Source of the DNA: Pseudomonas huaxiensis
GTDB taxonomy: Bacteria > Pseudomonadota > Gammaproteobacteria > Pseudomonadales > Pseudomonadaceae
DNA length: 64,000 nt
Reading direction: 5' to 3'
Assembly (NCBI RefSeq): GCF_003231275.1
Contig: NZ_QKVL01000004.1
Span: 1-64,000, forward strand
The translations under genes and the position numbers were made by a program. The notes under the pieces are model-generated. The model ran no database searches. It saw nothing but the letters and a program-made list of their open reading frames with translations, and was not told the DNA's origin. How positions within the stretch are numbered: position 1 is the first letter of the stretch; every line of letters starts with the position of its first letter. Of the stretch, positions 43,830 through 52,275 are shown piece after piece.

Positions 43830-43853
43830 CAAACCCCGCCTCGGCGGGGTTTG
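43830..43853 (+). terminator. Terminator after DUF2058
   Basis: caaaccccgc-ctcg-gcggggtttg forms a strong hairpin 7 nt past the stop. It closes the relA-mazG-DUF2058 group and may also serve the minus-strand gene at 43872. Confidence 0.85.
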
Positions 43854-43871
43854 TGCTTTCTGGGGAGCGGG

Positions 43872-44054
43872 TCAGGACTTCGTCTGCCGGGACTCCCAGA
43901 TTTCCAGTTCCATGCGGTAGTGGTGGGCATCGTTTTCGTTGTGGAACATGCCGACCAGTTGGTCCTGCTGGTGCACATCCCAGATGCGCACGCCAGCGGC
44001 CACGCCTTCATGGGACAGTTTCGATTCGTCGCGCTCAGTTACTTTGACAGTCAT
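43872..44054 (-). CDS. Small conserved protein (60 residues)
   Basis: Start ATG 44054 with GGAG 7 nt upstream; a TTG two codons earlier is in frame. The sequence (MTVKVTERDESKLSHEG... RIWDVHQQDQLVG) is compact, charged and beta-rich, without signal or membrane segments. I do not know a family name. It is a single gene facing DUF2058. Confidence 0.7.
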   Translation of the reverse strand: MTVKVTERDESKLSHEGVAAGVRIWDVHQQDQLVGMFHNENDAHHYRMELEIWESRQTKS

Positions 44055-44190
44055 GTGCAAACTCCAAATCCGGTTAACTGCGGCACTCTGTCGCAGGACT
44101 CTTTTATAGGGTTTGTTAGCTGGCTAAGTAAATTAAAAGGGCCATGAAAGATGTTTCATGGTTGGCTGGGGAACCGCACCGCAGGCAAAA

Positions 44191-44336
44191 GAAAACCCCG
44201 CACAAGGCTAATGCCTGTCAGTTAAAGCGATTAGGGCCCTTCGCGAGCAAGCTCGCTCCTACCGTGTAGGAGCGAGCTTGCTCGCGAAGGGCCCAACTGG
44301 CCTAACTGACTGGCATTACGCACAAGGCGGGGTTTC
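44191..44336 (-). terminator. DUF3108 operon terminator split by an inserted element
   Basis: aaaccccgc (44193-44201) and gcggggttt (44327-44335) are the two arms of an ordinary terminator, and the minus-strand 3' side runs into TTTTCTTTT. Removing the 110-bp insert and one copy of the duplicated target leaves aaccccgc-acaag-gcggggtt, a normal hairpin. Confidence 0.75.
44199..44328. mobile_element. 110-bp REPIN/MITE-like insertion with target duplication
   Basis: The element spans 44209-44318. Its ends, taatgcctgtcagtta and taactgactggcatta, are 16-bp inverted repeats with one mismatch. Inside is a near-perfect REP doublet (gggcccttcgcgagcaagct... and inverse) around cgt. It is flanked by the 10-bp direct repeat cgcacaaggc (44199-44208, 44319-44328), which looks like a target-site duplication. 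It encodes no protein, so it would need a transposase such as a RAYT acting in trans. Confidence 0.8.
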
Positions 44337-44360
44337 GGGTGTTGCCGGCAAGCAGGTCGG

Positions 44361-45071
44361 TCAGTTGCCCTTGACCGCCTTGCCATTGACCGTACCGTCC
44401 TGCAGCACGATCACGTATTCCTTGCCGTCGGTCTCGACCTGGCGCAGTTGCACCAGCAGGAAGTCCCAGTCCTTGGCGAACCACAGCTCGGTGATGCGCT
44501 TGCTCTGGCTCGGGTCGCGTACGCGCTCGACCTTCACCGCATCGACCTGGCCGGTACGGGTGGTGACTTTCTCGGTGCCGAGCACGCGGAAGTCGTAGGT
44601 GTCGATCTCGTCGCCATCCACAACCTGGTAGCTCACGCTCTTCTTGCCGGCGGCGACGTCATGCTGCAGCGCCAACTGATAGGAAGACTTGTCCAGCACG
44701 CCGCGGTTGAGCGGCAGCTTGACGGCGTCACCACGGTCGGTGCCGGTGATCATCTTGGTCGACCAGTCGAAGTCCAGGTCGACTTTCTTCGCCTTGCCCA
44801 GGCCGCCACGTTCGAAGTGGTAGCTCTGCGGCAGCAGGGTGTCCTTGTCCAGGCTCAGGGTGCTTTGCTCGGTCAGGCTGGCGATCATCATCGAAGCCTT
44901 GAAGTTCAGGCTCCAGGTGCCGTTGGCGTTCTTTTCCAGGCTGCGTTCAGCGGTGCCGCTCATGGGCAGTTGCTTCCAGTCGGCGGTGTAGCTGGCCGAG
45001 AACGGTTTCAGGTCGGCTGCCTGAAGCGGCAGCGCGAGCACGGCGAGGGCGAAGAGCAGGGCGCGACGCAT
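44361..45071 (-). CDS. DUF3108 exported protein
   Basis: A 236-residue protein with a signal peptide ending LPLQAADL. The mature part is beta-rich (FSASYTADWKQLPMSGTAERSL, VDLDFDWSTKMITGTDRGD), typical of DUF3108 periplasmic proteins of unknown function. It follows purN by 8 nt on the same strand and is inferred to be in the purM-purN operon. The operon terminator downstream carries an inserted element. Confidence 0.88.
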   Translation of the reverse strand: MRRALLFALAVLALPLQAADLKPFSASYTADWKQLPMSGTAERSLEKNANGTWSLNFKASMMIASLTEQSTLSLDKDTLLPQSYHFERGGLGKAKKVDLDFDWSTKMITGTDRGDAVKLPLNRGVLDKSSYQLALQHDVAAGKKSVSYQVVDGDEIDTYDFRVLGTEKVTTRTGQVDAVKVERVRDPSQSKRITELWFAKDWDFLLVQLRQVETDGKEYVIVLQDGTVNGKAVKGN

Positions 45072-45079
45072 AAAATCTC

Positions 45080-45733
45080 CTAGGGTCGTATCAAGTGGCC
45101 GCTGGCCGCCAGTGGCTGGCCGTCCAGTAGAGCACCGTGCTCGCCCAGGCGCAAACGGCCTTCGGCGAACCAGCGCACCGCCAGCGGGTAAATCTGATGT
45201 TCCTGGCTGTGAACCCTGTGCGCCAGTGTCTCTGGCGTGTCATCCGGCGCCACCGGAATGACTGCCTGTACGACCAGCGGTCCGCCATCGAGTTCCTCGG
45301 TGACGAAGTGCACGCTGCAGCCATGCTCGTGGTCACCGGCTTCCAGCGCCCGCTGATGGGTGTGCAGGCCCTTGTACTTGGGCAGCAGGGACGGATGGAT
45401 GTTGAGCAGGCGCCCCTCGTAATGACGGACGAAACCGCCGCTGAGGATGCGCATGAACCCGGCCAGGACCACCAGTTGCGGCGAGAAGGCGTCGATGCAT
45501 TCGATCAGGGCCTGATCGAAGGCTTCGCGGCCGTCGTAGCCCTTGTGGTCGAGCACGGCGGTGTCGATACCGGCATCACGGGCGCGCTGCAGGCCGTAGG
45601 CATCGGCGCGGTTGGAAATCACGGCGCGGATCCGTACCGGGGAATCCCCGGCACGGGCGCTGTCGATCAGGGCTTGCAGGTTGCTGCCGGAACCCGACAG
45701 CAACACCACGACATCGCAGGTCTTGCTTGGCAT
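45080..45733 (-). CDS. purN: Phosphoribosylglycinamide formyltransferase PurN
   Basis: A 217-residue enzyme transferring the formyl group of 10-formyl-THF to GAR in purine synthesis. The phosphate loop LLSGSGSNLQAL, the catalytic segment NIHPSLLPKYKG and the Asp in TEELDGGPLV are present. Start at ATG 45733, whose first base is shared with the purM stop (TGATG), so the two are translationally coupled. Confidence 0.96.
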   Translation of the reverse strand: MPSKTCDVVVLLSGSGSNLQALIDSARAGDSPVRIRAVISNRADAYGLQRARDAGIDTAVLDHKGYDGREAFDQALIECIDAFSPQLVVLAGFMRILSGGFVRHYEGRLLNIHPSLLPKYKGLHTHQRALEAGDHEHGCSVHFVTEELDGGPLVVQAVIPVAPDDTPETLAHRVHSQEHQIYPLAVRWFAEGRLRLGEHGALLDGQPLAASGHLIRP

Positions 45734-46791
45734 CAGTGCGCCTTGAGGTTCTTCAGCTCGACCTGGGCAGCGCCTTCGGCGGCGACGCCGATCTGGCCGA
45801 TCACCCATGGCTGCTCACCGGCTTCGCGCAGGACGTTCAGGGCAGTTTCGACCTTGTCCTGGGCAACGCAGATGACCATGCCGACGCCGCAGTTCAGAAC
45901 GCGGTGCATTTCGTGCTCGTCGACGTTGCCTTGCGCTTGCAGCCAGTCGAAGACCGCTGGGCGTTCCCAGCTCGCGACATCAACCACGGCCTGTGCGCCT
46001 TTTGGCAGTACGCGCGGGATATTGTCCAGCAGGCCGCCACCGGTGATGTGGGCCATCGCCTTGACTGCGCCGGTGTCTTTGATCAGCTTCAGCAGCGGCT
46101 TGACGTAGATGCGGGTCGGGGCCATCAGCAGTTCGGTCAGCGGGGTGCCGTCGAGCTGGACTTGCTCGATGTCGGCGCCGGAGACTTCGATGATCTTGCG
46201 GATCAGCGAGTAGCCGTTGGAGTGCGGGCCGGAGGACGGCAGGGCGATCAGGGCGTCGCCAGTGGCAACTTTGGAACCGTCGATGATCTCGGCTTTCTCG
46301 ACCACACCTACGCAGAAGCCGGCCAGGTCATAGTCTTCGCCTTCGTACATACCAGGCATTTCAGCGGTTTCACCGCCGACCAGCGAGCAGCCAGCCAGTT
46401 CGCAGCCGGCGCCGATGCCGGTGACCACGGTGGCGGCAACGTCGACGTTCAGCTTGCCGGTGGCGTAGTAGTCGAGGAAGAACAGCGGCTCGGCGCCGCA
46501 GACCACCAGGTCGTTGACGCACATGGCGACCAGGTCCTGGCCGATGCTGTCGTGCTTGTTCAGGTTCAATGCCAGACGCAGCTTGGTGCCGACACCGTCG
46601 GTGCCCGAGACCAGAACCGGCTGTTTGTAGCCGGCCGGGATTTCACAGAGGGCGCCAAAACCGCCCAGGCCGCCCATGACTTCGGGGCGCGCGGTGCGCT
46701 TGGCGACGCCTTTGATGCGTTCGACCAATGCTTCACCGGCGTCGATGTCTACACCGGCGTCCTTGTAGCTCAGGGAGGGTTGCTTGCTCAT
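45733..46791 (-). CDS. purM: Phosphoribosylformylglycinamidine cyclo-ligase (AIR synthetase)
   Basis: A 352-residue enzyme closing the imidazole ring of AIR with ATP. Signature segments include [32 protein letters not shown] and [26 protein letters not shown] lies in the C-terminal half. It is the first gene of the purM-purN-DUF3108 operon. The 46792-47122 gap to the divergent DUF2066 gene holds both promoters but no motif I can identify. Confidence 0.97.
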   Translation of the reverse strand: MSKQPSLSYKDAGVDIDAGEALVERIKGVAKRTARPEVMGGLGGFGALCEIPAGYKQPVLVSGTDGVGTKLRLALNLNKHDSIGQDLVAMCVNDLVVCGAEPLFFLDYYATGKLNVDVAATVVTGIGAGCELAGCSLVGGETAEMPGMYEGEDYDLAGFCVGVVEKAEIIDGSKVATGDALIALPSSGPHSNGYSLIRKIIEVSGADIEQVQLDGTPLTELLMAPTRIYVKPLLKLIKDTGAVKAMAHITGGGLLDNIPRVLPKGAQAVVDVASWERPAVFDWLQAQGNVDEHEMHRVLNCGVGMVICVAQDKVETALNVLREAGEQPWVIGQIGVAAEGAAQVELKNLKAH

Positions 46792-47122
46792 GATCCAGGC
46801 CTTTAGGGGGGAGGGATTCGGGGGAATCGACCGTGACCTGCCAGGGAGCGGGGAAAAAGATCCGCCTGCCTGACCGTCGGCGGTCTGCGAAGGCGCGCGA
46901 TTTTATCAGGGTTGCCCGGCAGCGGCCATCCTCAGGCCGACGGGCTGGACCTGAATCCGGTGAAAAACATCGATTCTCTGCGCGCGGGTGGTTGCCTTGT
47001 CACGGCCTGTATAAGGTATAGGAAGGGAAACACCGGCCCATGAATGAATTTTGCGCTGCGGCGCGGGTCTGGGCTTCACGCGTCACCTTTCACTTCTTCC
47101 TTTATCTGGACAGGAATCCTTC

Positions 47123-48184
47123 ATGCGTTTGCGTTCTTATCTGTTCGGTTGCTGTGTTGCGCTATTCGGTCTCGCCGCTCAGGCCGAGACCGTCAGTGGG
47201 CTGTATCAGGTTCGTGAACCGGTCAGCGGGCAGGGCGCCGAAGCACGTGCCCAGGCGACCCAGGCCGCGCTGGACACCTTGGTACTGCGCCTGACCGGCG
47301 ACCCGAAGGCGCCGCAGAACCCGGGTCTTGCGGAGCTTCGCAAGGACCCGCAACAGATCATCAGCCAGTTCGGTACCGAGGCTGGGCCGCCAGAGACGCT
47401 GCTGGTGGAATTTGACCCGGGCAGCACCGAACGTGCGCTGCGCAAGGCGGGTTTGGCGCTATGGGGCAACAATCGTCCGGCAATTCTCGGCTGGTGGCTG
47501 AATGACGGTACCGACGGCTCGAACCTGGTCGGTGACGGCCAGGGCGCTGCCGACCCCCTGCGCCGCGCCGCCCAGCACCGCGGTTTGCCACTGCGCCTGC
47601 CATTGGGTGACCTCGACGAACAACTGGTGGCCACCGCGAAGAATCTCGAAGGCACCGATCCGGCGCCGCTCAAAGCAGCATCCGGGCGCTACGGGGCCGA
47701 TGCGCTGCTGGCTGTGCATGCTACCGAGGCCGAAGGTAAATGGACCGGCACATGGCGCCTGTGGCTGGGTGACCAGCGCGAGCAGGGCAAGGTCGAGGGC
47801 GCCGACCAGGCCGCTTTGGCCGATGCCGTGATGTTGGCGGTGAGCCAGCGGCTGGCGCCGCGTTTCGTTGTCCGGCCGGGTGCCAGCAGCGAGCAGGCGA
47901 TCCAGGTGCAGGGCGTCAATCTGGAGCGTTATGCCGAACTGGGCCGTGTGCTGGAGCCGTTCGGCGGGCGCATCACCGAAGTCCAGGGCGATGTCATGAC
48001 CTGGGAGGCCACCGCCACCGCCGATCAGTTGCGCGCGCAACTGGGGCTGGCACGCTTGCAGGAGATTCCTGCCGAAGCCGCTCCGGTCGCACCGGTCACC
48101 AACCCGGCGGCGCCCGCGGACGCCTCTGGCGCCGCGCCTGCTCCGGCCCCCGCACCGTTCAACGGTCTGCGTTTTCGCTGGTAA
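47123..48184 (+). CDS. DUF2066 exported protein
   Basis: A 353-residue protein with a signal peptide (GCCVALFGLAAQAE). Domain features include GLYQVREPVSGQGAEARAQA and ALRKAGLALWGNNRPAILGWWL, which match the DUF2066 family. The C-terminal 40 residues are Ala/Pro-rich and probably disordered. Start at ATG 47123 with CAGGAATCC before it. It is followed by a PerM-type transporter gene after 12 nt, and the pair is conserved in pseudomonads upstream of hda. Confidence 0.85.
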   Translation: MRLRSYLFGCCVALFGLAAQAETVSGLYQVREPVSGQGAEARAQATQAALDTLVLRLTGDPKAPQNPGLAELRKDPQQIISQFGTEAGPPETLLVEFDPGSTERALRKAGLALWGNNRPAILGWWLNDGTDGSNLVGDGQGAADPLRRAAQHRGLPLRLPLGDLDEQLVATAKNLEGTDPAPLKAASGRYGADALLAVHATEAEGKWTGTWRLWLGDQREQGKVEGADQAALADAVMLAVSQRLAPRFVVRPGASSEQAIQVQGVNLERYAELGRVLEPFGGRITEVQGDVMTWEATATADQLRAQLGLARLQEIPAEAAPVAPVTNPAAPADASGAAPAPAPAPFNGLRFRW

Positions 48185-48196
48185 GGAGTCGTGGTG

Positions 48197-49270
48197 ATGA
48201 TAGATGTACGCCGCTGGATGTGGCTCGGCGCGGTGTTTCTCCTGGTCGTGCTGCTGTATTTGCTGCACGGAATCCTGTCGCCGTTTCTTGTCGGGATTCT
48301 CCTGGCTTATCTGGCCGACCCGCTGGTTGATCGCCTGGAGCGCGCGGGCCTCTCGCGCACGGCGGGCGTGGTGGTGGTCTTCACCCTGTTCAGCTTGATT
48401 ATGCTGACGATGCTGCTGGTGCTGATCCCGATGCTGGCCAAGCAGCTTGTGCGCCTCTATGAACTGACGCCGCAGATGCTCGACTGGCTGGAGCATGCGG
48501 CCCTGCCTTGGGTGCAGGCCAAGCTGGGGCTGGCCGACGGCTTCTGGAAGTTCGACAAGGTCAAGGCGGCGATTGGCGCGCACATGGGGCAGACCACCGA
48601 TATCGTCGGCGCAGTGCTGGCCCAGGCGACCGCGTCGGGCTTGGCGCTGCTCGGCTGGCTGGCCAACCTGGTGCTGATCCCGGTGGTGGGCTTCTACCTG
48701 CTGCGCGACTGGGATCTGATGATGGCCAAGCTGCGCAGCCTGCTGCCGCGTCAGCGTGAGGAGCAGGTGGTGGGGCTGGCGGGGGAGTGCCATGAAGTGC
48801 TTGGCGCCTTCGTCCGCGGCCAGTTGCTGGTGATGCTTGCGCTGGGCGTCATCTACGCGGCGGGGCTGATGCTGGTGGGCCTCGAACTGGGCTTGCTGAT
48901 TGGCCTGTTGGCGGGGTTGGCGGCCATTGTGCCGTACATGGGATTCATCATCGGCATTGGCGCGGCGATGGTCGCGGGGCTGTTCCAGTTCGGCGGCGAC
49001 ATCTATCCGCTGCTGGGGATCGCAGCGGTGTTCATGATCGGCCAGATGCTCGAAGGCATGGTGCTCACGCCGCTGTTGGTGGGCGACCGCATCGGCCTGC
49101 ACCCGGTGGCGGTGATCTTCGCGATCCTTGCTGGTGGTGAGCTGTTCGGATTCACCGGTGTCTTGCTGGCGTTGCCGGCGGCGGCGGTGATCATGGTGCT
49201 GCTGCGTCATGCGCACGACTTCTATAAAAGGTCGGACATGTATGGCGAGAAAATAGACCCCGACCTTTAA
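48197..49270 (+). CDS. AI-2E/PerM-family transporter
   Basis: A 357-residue inner-membrane protein. ATG 48197 is chosen because AAGGAG is about 8 nt upstream; two GTG codons at 48191 and 48194 are too close to it. About seven to eight helices are visible, with the family motif GLLAGLAAIVPYMGFIIG and LLVGDRIGLHPVAVIFAILAGG near the C-terminus. Members export AI-2 or unknown compounds or act as antiporters; the substrate here is not known. Confidence 0.88.
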   Translation: MIDVRRWMWLGAVFLLVVLLYLLHGILSPFLVGILLAYLADPLVDRLERAGLSRTAGVVVVFTLFSLIMLTMLLVLIPMLAKQLVRLYELTPQMLDWLEHAALPWVQAKLGLADGFWKFDKVKAAIGAHMGQTTDIVGAVLAQATASGLALLGWLANLVLIPVVGFYLLRDWDLMMAKLRSLLPRQREEQVVGLAGECHEVLGAFVRGQLLVMLALGVIYAAGLMLVGLELGLLIGLLAGLAAIVPYMGFIIGIGAAMVAGLFQFGGDIYPLLGIAAVFMIGQMLEGMVLTPLLVGDRIGLHPVAVIFAILAGGELFGFTGVLLALPAAAVIMVLLRHAHDFYKRSDMYGEKIDPDL

Positions 49271-49360
49271 GCGGCAAGCATCAAGCTGCAAGTGACAAGA
49301 AAGGGCAATCCACGCTGCATTTGCTCTTTCTTGCCGCTTGTAACTTGCCGCTTGCAGCTT
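49269..49360. repeat. Imperfect multi-arm inverted repeat before hda
   Basis: caagaaagggcaa (49296-49308) pairs with ttgctctttcttg (49321-49333). Outside it, aagcggcaag and aagctgcaag (49269-49292) face two copies of cttgccgctt and one cttgcagctt (49330-49360). It overlaps the end of the PerM gene and could form a large stem acting as terminator. The aagctgcaag/aagcggcaag units look like a degenerate tandem repeat. Confidence 0.65.
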
Positions 49361-49481
49361 CTAGCGCAAGCCTTTGATTTTCCTTGTGGTCTTCGCTCAT
49401 TGTGCGACCGACGTCACGGGTATAGACTTTGCAGACTTTTACCAAGGGCCCTTTGCGGTTCCTCGCAACCGCCCAGCCAGC

Positions 49482-50186
49482 ATGAAACCGATCCAGTTGC
49501 CCCTGGGTGTGCGTCTGCGTGATGACGCCACCTTCATCAACTACTATCCGGGTGCCAACGCCGCCGCACTGGGCTATGTCGAGCGACTCTGCGAAGCCGA
49601 CGCCGGCTGGACCGAGAGCCTGATCTACCTGTGGGGCAAGCAGGGCGTCGGACGTACCCACCTGTTGCAGGCGGCCTGTTTGCGTTTCGAGCAGATGGGC
49701 GAGCCGGCGGTCTACTTGCCTCTGGCGCAATTGCTCGACCGTGGCGTCGAACTCCTGGATCACCTCGAACAGTACGAACTGGTCTGCATCGACGACCTGC
49801 AGACCATCGCCGGCAAGCCAGAGTGGGAAGAGGCGATGTTCCACCTGTTCAACCGCCTGCGTGACAGCGGCCGGCGCCTGTTGATCGCGGCCTCCAGCTC
49901 GCCGCGCGAACTGCCGATCAAACTCGCCGACCTCAAGTCGCGCCTGACCATGGCGCTGATTTTCCAGATGCGTGCACTGTCCGACGAAGACAAGCTGCGC
50001 GCCCTGCAATTACGGGCTTCGCGTCGCGGGCTGCACATGACCGACGAGGTCGGGCACTTCATTCTCACCCGCGGAACTCGCAGCATGAGCGCACTGTTCG
50101 ACCTGCTGGAACGCCTCGATCAGGCATCGCTGCAGGCGCAACGCAAGCTGACCATCCCGTTTTTGAAAGAGACGTTGGGCTGGTAA
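49482..50186 (+). CDS. hda: DnaA regulatory inactivator Hda
   Basis: A 234-residue AAA+ protein that, with the DNA-loaded sliding clamp, stimulates ATP hydrolysis by DnaA to prevent re-initiation. The N-terminal QLPLGV is the clamp-binding motif. The Walker A-like loop is LWGKQGVGRTHLLQAA, Walker B is LVCIDDLQTI and the Arg-finger region is LADLKSRL. Start at ATG 49482 (MKPIQLPLGVRLRDD), which puts the clamp motif at the extreme N-terminus as in known Hda. Confidence 0.95.
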   Translation: MKPIQLPLGVRLRDDATFINYYPGANAAALGYVERLCEADAGWTESLIYLWGKQGVGRTHLLQAACLRFEQMGEPAVYLPLAQLLDRGVELLDHLEQYELVCIDDLQTIAGKPEWEEAMFHLFNRLRDSGRRLLIAASSSPRELPIKLADLKSRLTMALIFQMRALSDEDKLRALQLRASRRGLHMTDEVGHFILTRGTRSMSALFDLLERLDQASLQAQRKLTIPFLKETLGW

Positions 50187-50301
50187 ACAGCGTCCCAGAG
50201 CCTCGGCACATAAAAGTCACATTTTTTTCGATTGAATTTGCAAATCGAATCGATAGAAGGCATAGTCTCGGCTTCTTTGAATTCCAGACACGGTCGTGCC
50301 C

Positions 50302-50931
50302 ATGCTAAATCGCTTCGCACCCCTCGTGCCCCTCGCACTCGTGACGCTGCTTTTCGGCTGCGCTGCCCACAGCCCGGTTTCGCAACAGCAGGATCACAGT
50401 TCCATCGCTGCCAAAGTTGCCACCCAGCCTTCCGCCGACGTTTCGGTGTTTGAAGAAGAGCTGGCCACAGAGCAGGAACTGGAACAGTTCTCCACTTCCA
50501 AGCCTTACCAACTGCCCGTGCTGGCTGACAGCATCCTCGAACGTGGCATGGCGCTGATCGGTACCCGCTACCGCTTCGGTGGCACCTCCGAGCAGTCGGG
50601 CTTCGATTGCAGTGGCTTCATCGGTTATCTGTTCCGCGAAGAAGCCGGCATGAACCTGCCGCGTTCTACCCGCGAAATGATCAACGTCGATGCCCCGCTG
50701 GTCTCGCGCAACAACCTCAAGCCGGGTGATCTGCTGTTCTTCAGCACCAACGGCCGCGGTCGCGTCAGCCACGCCGGTATCTACCTCGGCGACAACCAGT
50801 TCATTCACTCCAGCAGCCGTCGCAGCGGTGGCGTGCGTATCGACAGCCTCGGCGATCGCTACTGGAGCAAGACGTTCATCGAAGCCAAGCGCGCGCTGGC
50901 AATGGCACCGACCACGCTCTCGCGCAACTGA
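50302..50931 (+). CDS. NlpC/P60 family lipoprotein (peptidoglycan hydrolase), first copy
   Basis: A 209-residue protein with a lipobox ending LLFGC (C20). A linker of about 55 residues precedes the NlpC/P60 cysteine peptidase domain, whose catalytic C103 is in SGFDCSGFIGY, H157 in RVSHAGIYLG and third polar residue H169 in FIHSSS. These enzymes cut stem peptides or crosslinks in peptidoglycan (MepS-like). ATG 50302 is favoured over an in-frame GTG two codons earlier. A paralogue follows. Confidence 0.92.
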   Translation: MLNRFAPLVPLALVTLLFGCAAHSPVSQQQDHSSIAAKVATQPSADVSVFEEELATEQELEQFSTSKPYQLPVLADSILERGMALIGTRYRFGGTSEQSGFDCSGFIGYLFREEAGMNLPRSTREMINVDAPLVSRNNLKPGDLLFFSTNGRGRVSHAGIYLGDNQFIHSSSRRSGGVRIDSLGDRYWSKTFIEAKRALAMAPTTLSRN

Positions 50932-50951
50932 TTCCTTCGTAGCGTCATGTA

Positions 50952-50984
50952 CACGGCGACGATGCTGAAAAGCTCGTCGCCGTG
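50952..50984 (+). terminator. Hairpin between the two NlpC/P60 genes
   Basis: cacggcgacga and tcgtcgccgtg form an 11-bp stem about 20 nt after the first gene, followed by cgtgttta. It suggests the two paralogues are separately transcribed. Confidence 0.55.
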
Positions 50985-51067
50985 CGTGTTTACAGAAAGC
51001 GTCTAATCTTGATTCTCACCACTTTGCCGGCATCCAGCCGGGCAGCTTCAGACAGGATGTTCTGACG

Positions 51068-51601
51068 ATGTCGATAATGGCGCGCTTAGCGGTATTGTCC
51101 CTGGCGGCACTGATCAGTGCCTGTTCCAGCCACGCCCCGACCCCGCCCCAGGTGGTCCAGCCGGCGTTCACTTCTCCTCAGGTGTATTTCTCCCCGGTTG
51201 CCGAAGATGTGCTGTTCCGCGCGCTTGGCCTGGTGGGCACGCCCTATCGCTGGGGTGGCAACACGCCGGATGCCGGTTTCGATTGCAGTGGCCTGATTGG
51301 CTACGTCTACCGTGACGCCGCGGGCATCGCCTTGCCGCGCTCGACCCGCGAGATGATCGTCATGGGCGCCCCGAACGTGTCCCGCGATGCCTTGCAGTCC
51401 GGTGACCTGGTGTTCTTCGCCACCAACGGTGGCAGCCAGGTCAACCATGCGGGCATTTATGTCGGCGAAGGGCGTTTCGTCCATGCGCCGTCCACGGGCG
51501 GGACGGTGCGGTTGGACTATCTGTCGAACAACTACTGGCAAAAGTCCTACCTCAACGCCAAGCGCGTGCTGCAAGGCAACCATCTGGCGCACAACCCCTG
51601 A
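51068..51601 (+). CDS. NlpC/P60 family lipoprotein, second copy
   Basis: A 177-residue lipoprotein with a signal ending ALISAC (C19). The catalytic triad is C73 (AGFDCSGLIGY), H127 (QVNHAGIYVG) and H139 (FVHAPS). It shares the central core (ALPRSTREMI) with the gene before it but has a much shorter linker (about 30 residues). A hydrolase of the same type is expected. The O-methyltransferase gene follows after 17 nt. Confidence 0.92.
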   Translation: MSIMARLAVLSLAALISACSSHAPTPPQVVQPAFTSPQVYFSPVAEDVLFRALGLVGTPYRWGGNTPDAGFDCSGLIGYVYRDAAGIALPRSTREMIVMGAPNVSRDALQSGDLVFFATNGGSQVNHAGIYVGEGRFVHAPSTGGTVRLDYLSNNYWQKSYLNAKRVLQGNHLAHNP

Positions 51602-51618
51602 TTACGTCGAGGTAAGCG

Positions 51619-52269
51619 ATGACCGGTCAGACGCTTTACCTCGACGATGCCCTCTACGATTACCTCCGGCGCGTCTCCCTGCGCGAGACGCCGTTGCTCG
51701 CGCGCCTGCGCGCTGAAACCGCCGCGCGGCCGAACGCCAATTGGCAGGTAGCCCCCGAGCAGGGCCAGTTGCTGGCGCTGCTGGTGCGTTTGAGCGGTGC
51801 GCGCAGGTTGATCGAGGTGGGCACCTTCACCGGCTACAGCGCGTTGTGCATGGCCGACGCCCTGCCAGCGGACGGCGAGTTGCTGTGCTGCGACCTGCCG
51901 GGCGACTACCACGACATCGCTCGCCGCTACTGGCAGGAGGCGGGCGTGGAAAGCCGCATCGAGCTGCGCCCCGGTCCGGCCCTGGACACCCTGGCGACAC
52001 TGGCGGACGGCGCGTTCGACCTGATCTTCATCGATGCCGATAAGGCCAACTACCCACGCTATCTGGAAGAAGCCCTGCGCCTGCTGCGCCAGGGCGGCGT
52101 CGTGCTGTTCGACAACACCTTGTGGAGCGGCCGGGTGTTGCAGGCGCAGCCGGACAGCGACGACACCCGCGCCATCCAGGCCTTGAACCTGGCGCTGCGT
52201 GACGATGTGCGGGTGGATTTGTCGCTGCTGCCGCTGGGTGACGGCCTGACGCTGTGTCGCAAGCGCTGA
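51619..52269 (+). CDS. O-methyltransferase (class I SAM, CCoAOMT-like)
   Basis: A 216-residue enzyme. The SAM site is LIEVGTFTGYSALCMADAL, the metal/substrate segment is FDLIFIDADKANYPRYLEEAL, and VVLFDNTLWSGRV follows. This pattern fits the cation-dependent O-methyltransferase family 3, which acts on catechol-type compounds. The actual substrate is unknown. It is probably read with the NlpC/P60 gene 17 nt upstream. Confidence 0.9.
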   Translation: MTGQTLYLDDALYDYLRRVSLRETPLLARLRAETAARPNANWQVAPEQGQLLALLVRLSGARRLIEVGTFTGYSALCMADALPADGELLCCDLPGDYHDIARRYWQEAGVESRIELRPGPALDTLATLADGAFDLIFIDADKANYPRYLEEALRLLRQGGVVLFDNTLWSGRVLQAQPDSDDTRAIQALNLALRDDVRVDLSLLPLGDGLTLCRKR

Positions 52270-52275
52270 ACGTCC

